From Dicaeum eximium (Eukaryota > Chordata > Aves > Passeriformes > Dicaeidae), in contig VWZP01008110.1 in NCBI GenBank assembly GCA_013396995.1, forward strand, positions 383,001 through 447,000: a stretch of 64,000 bases of DNA, read 5' to 3'. Positions 60,501 to 64,000 of this stretch are shown here, piece after piece. The notes beneath the pieces were generated by a model. That model saw only the letters and a list, made by a program, of their open reading frames with translations. It ran no database searches and was not told where the DNA came from. The translations under genes were made by a program, and so were the position numbers. The stretch's first letter is position 1. Each line of letters opens with the position of its first letter.

Positions 60501-63500
60501 GCTTATTGCAGATTCCCTATGCTCTAGATCTCCACTGTTTAGGCACTGCAGACCTGATTCTGCTGGCCTGAGTGAGAATAGCAGAGTTGGATCCCCATCA
60601 AAATCAAAAAAGAGTGAAGGAATGTATATCTGTGTCTCATTTTCTCCAGCTCAAGCTGGTAAAAGTAATCTTACTCTGTGAAAGGTCATTATCCTCAAGG
60701 AAATAAAAAAAGTGAATCAGGAATACAGGTCAGGCTGCTTTCAGCATTTAAGTCTTGTTTTTAAAATTAGGCAAAATATTAGTAATCTTATATGTAATCT
60801 CATTAGTAAATTTGGCGTCCTTGTCATACAGTGCTTTTGAATATGAAGAAATCTGCAGGTTTGAAGATTTAAACAATGTTTTTTTTGCAGCAGTGATGCT
60901 GCAGTATAGCAGTGTCCACTGGAACAATGTGCATCCCAGTCCACACTCAGAGCTCACCAGTTCAGTGTGGGTTTCCATTTTGTGTATGTGATGCTTGAGT
61001 GTATCAACCATAATAAAAGTCGTGCTGTTGCTTGCAAGCTGGTGAAATTCTGATGAAATGCTCACAGAGGTGGTGCATCAGCTCTTACCTGTCTGCAGAA
61101 AATAAAACACCTTAGCTTTGCAGGGATGGCATGAAACATCCTCAGCTAAATTCCTCATTCAGCATCCTAAAAAACTTCACCTTCTGTGTAGAGACCTGGG
61201 ATGAGGGAAGTATTGAATTTCAGATATTTCCATTAATTAAGGTTAACTGAATAAGCTTTGTGGCATGTTTTGCTTTACTTTCTTTATATCTTCCTCCATG
61301 CTGAGTGTTAGCATTGCCCTTGGCATGATGCTTTATCTTGGAAAACATTTTTTAATGCCTTGTAGGATTTGGCTGGCTGTTGTTTCCAAAATGTTCACCT
61401 TAGTTGTAGTGTGGCAGAAAACAAAAAGTTTTGGACAATACAGAAGAATTCATACAAACAAAATGTTTTCTTTTATTTATCTCACTATAAAATACTACAA
61501 ATATAAAAGTCAGTTAATAGTGATGTAATTATGAGCTAGGTCCAATTTTCTATAGATCCTATTAATTGGATCAGCAATTGGAGGCAGCATGACATATTTT
61601 ATGCTGTGCTGCCAGGTAAGCTGAACAAAACAGGTATTTTTCAGAGGATTTCCTCCCATCCCTGACCAAACCTCAATAGCAGGTAGTAGAGTAATTCTAA
61701 TGATATTCACTGTATTTTTTCAATTCACTATGTGGAAGCATGGTCAAATTGCTAAACAGGCTTTGAAAAATTATCATTCTAAATATTGATGACTGAAAAA
61801 GTTAGAGAATAAAAGTAGCAGTAGTAAAAATAGTAGTAATGATGATGATAAATTATGGCTCTTGTTCTCCTGATATTTAAATCAGGAAATTTTACCATTA
61901 CATCTGGCAAGGAATACAAACAAAATCCAGGGACTCTTAAAGCGAGGCCCAGCCCAGGCTGCTGAGAGGTATACATCAAATTGCTGTGCTTTTCCTTTGC
62001 AGCCTTCCATGTGCAGTAGAAACATCATTGTCACCTTCCTTCTCCAAACTTATAATGTTATGTACATAAAAATATAGAAAACAATGTCTTAGCCAAACAA
62101 TTATAATGCCACAAGCTGAAACAACTACAGTGAATGGTAAAACTGAGTTCTTAACTTCCAGCTTTGGCTGGAGGGAGCAGAGCAATGCCATGACCTTGGC
62201 AAAATGGAATTGTGAGTTTCTCAACTTTCCTGAGGTAGTAGCTGGACTTGAGGTTGCATCCAAGTGCAGGTTGGATGATCCTTCTGTGCCAACAACAAAG
62301 AGGCCAACAACTGTGGAAGCAGCTTGGCTTTGCGTGGTTATCTCCAGAGAGGTTTTAAATGGAACACTGCTGAACTTAGCTCTACCCTTCCATTTCATAC
62401 TTCTTTGTTGGCTGAACTCCGAAGTCATTATGGATTCAAATGTAAGGATTACAGGGTTATTTAGAACCCCAAATCATGAGCAATGATGGTGAGTTCAAGA
62501 ATCTGGTGGCTCCATCTTCAGACTGATGATCAGCTCAGAATTATATATACATGTGGTACCTCTCCTTCCCATTTATTCCAGCTCCTAAAATCCTTTTTCT
62601 TTGCACTTGCACAGTGGTCATGAGGTTGAGTCCCTTGCAGTAGCAAAGAATGATGTCATGGACATATGAAAGAGAGAGGGAAAGGAATGAAATGTAGTGG
62701 GAATTACATGATGGAAAGTAGCAGGAAGGTGAGGCTGGCATGGCTTGGGTTTTATGACAAAGAATATTGTCATAGCAGAAATAGCAGAAAGGATTAAAAT
62801 AAAAGGTGAGCACAGGCAAGCCAACAATTACTATTCTAATTCAGGATTTCTCCTTCCATTACAGTGTTTGGATATAGTGGAGTTATAGAAATGAATTCCA
62901 AAGGTTTGGGTTGTAACTGTTTTTAGCATTTGCACCTATCATGATGAGCCCTAATGTAGGACTAGCTTCTGTTATATTAAATACATGCTGGACATATTTT
63001 TTTTTTAATCCCCTGAAGATGGGAGCCTGTTGGATCTGCTCCCTTTGCTGTGCTGCCAAACACCCAGGAGCTGATATAAACCAGGGGCAGGAAATGGCCA
63101 GGGGAAATTAGTTAATACTCCTAAAGAATGGTATAATAATTGCTCCTTCTCTAATTCCTTTCTCCTATTTCTTGTACTTGTGGGGAGACAGGATTTTATA
63201 GGTATTAAATATGTTATAGGACAATTACCTCTGTTTCAACCAAGCCTGAATTGGTAATTGTGCTGTAATGTATTAGAGCATACAGAGTCCTGAACTAGCT
63301 TTTCCTTCCTATATTGAGAACTTTATAATGATGTTAATTAATAAATAATAACTTTTGATAGAGAGAGAGAATAACAGCAAGGTTGCAGTCAGTAGGTACC
63401 ATGGGGCTATTTCAGCTGGGAGATGCCTATATTTGGAACATTAAATTCATTTTAAGGTAACGTTTGTTGTGGTTTTTTATAACTTACATATTTCTTGTGC

Positions 63501-64000
63501 ATAAATAATTCCAAATAAATGTGTGTGTATAATAAAAAGCTGTGCATTTACATGCTCCTTGTGCACAGGAGCAGAAGGAAAAGGCAGGAGAGTGACAGTA
63601 AATTCCTTGTGCCAGACCCATATAAATGGGTTGTGGTCTTAACAGAGCTTCTCCTGATTACTGGTAAAAAACTAATTAGGTTTTGTCATTTATTCACTTG
63701 GAGTTTTGTCTCATTGAAACCTTGCTACTCTATTTAACCTACTTCTAGTCTGCGAATATCTGCTGCCATGTTATGTTATGCTTTTTTTGCTTAAATTAAC
63801 TCCTGAATTATACAGCATAGCACATACAGGAGAATGAAAAGTTTTCACATTTTTAATACAAGAATGATTTTATTATATTACTAGAGAAATAAGTTAGATT
63901 GCTCTTGCAATCTCAATAAATCACACATGAAGTCTTCTTTTTTCTAAATTAAATTTTTATTTAAATAAAAGTGTTATGTTTGTATTTGAACTGACAGCTA
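57561..64000. other. Unique noncoding sequence to the end of the window
   Basis: No gene, RNA gene or interspersed repeat recognised over about 6.4 kb. Small simple repeats are present: a T-rich patch at 57785-57805, a two-copy 24-bp repeat starting AAAGAAACCAACCCA at 58267 and 58291, a 14-A run at about 60270-60283, interrupted AGT/ATG triplets at 61814-61852 and a GA repeat at 63359-63371. The longest frames (150 codons at 61976-62428 on minus and 126 codons at 62106-62486 on +) overlap each other and have no familiar motif. Confidence 0.5.

Noticed and set aside
62231..62241. TGAGGTAGTAG, identical to the first 11 nt of let-7
   Set aside because: The match stops after 11 nt and no hairpin with a complementary arm is visible around it.

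Overview
This window reads as noncoding vertebrate DNA, most probably from a bird. Two repeats support this. One is a minus-strand CR1 LINE 3' fragment (48000-48520), the characteristic avian retroposon. The other is a truncated LTR at 13973-14187 that resembles the 5' part of a widespread avian endogenous retrovirus LTR. By eye the DNA is AT-rich and CpG-poor, and it has very few interspersed repeats, which suits a bird genome and especially a gene desert or a very large intron. I cannot name the species, chromosome or neighbouring gene.

I found no protein-coding gene I can support, and no tRNA, rRNA, microRNA or CRISPR array. Nearly all open frames are short and look like chance. The longest (47898-48482) is only an antisense reading of the GC-rich CR1 copy. 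Two frames are longer than expected and have no repeat to explain them: 22765-23346 on + (193 codons) and 46520-47050 on - (176 codons). Neither resembles a family I know. Small exons of a spliced gene cannot be excluded without conservation or RNA data.

Layout: 1-7260 is unique sequence broken by a long T-rich tract (4352-4620). 7261-11830 holds several stretches that look like conserved noncoding elements, a C-homopolymer with an assembly gap (9518-9558) and a GGTTTT/poly-T tract (11303-11438). 13973-14187 is the LTR remnant. 15661-16450, 19380-19850 and 20521-20960 are candidate regulatory elements; the last two have clustered CpGs. 22000-35800 is mostly featureless, apart from a palindrome with two Bicoid-type homeodomain cores, a hairpin and two small tandem repeats. 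35830-36440 is another candidate element. A compound trinucleotide repeat lies at 40201-40344. Further candidates lie at 41560-41700, 44270-44470, 45440-45700, 46040-46300 and 47430-47720. The CR1 copy follows, then an inverted-repeat-bounded segment (50093-50229), a canonical G-quadruplex motif (55199-55231), and the strongest-looking candidate element (55480-55950 and 56641-57560).

Nothing here forms a pathway or operon. The most reasonable overall reading is a regulatory landscape, with many spaced putative enhancers in otherwise neutral DNA, probably serving a developmental gene outside the window. That reading is inference: the candidate elements were picked by eye from motif content, base composition and lack of repeats, and no alignment was possible.
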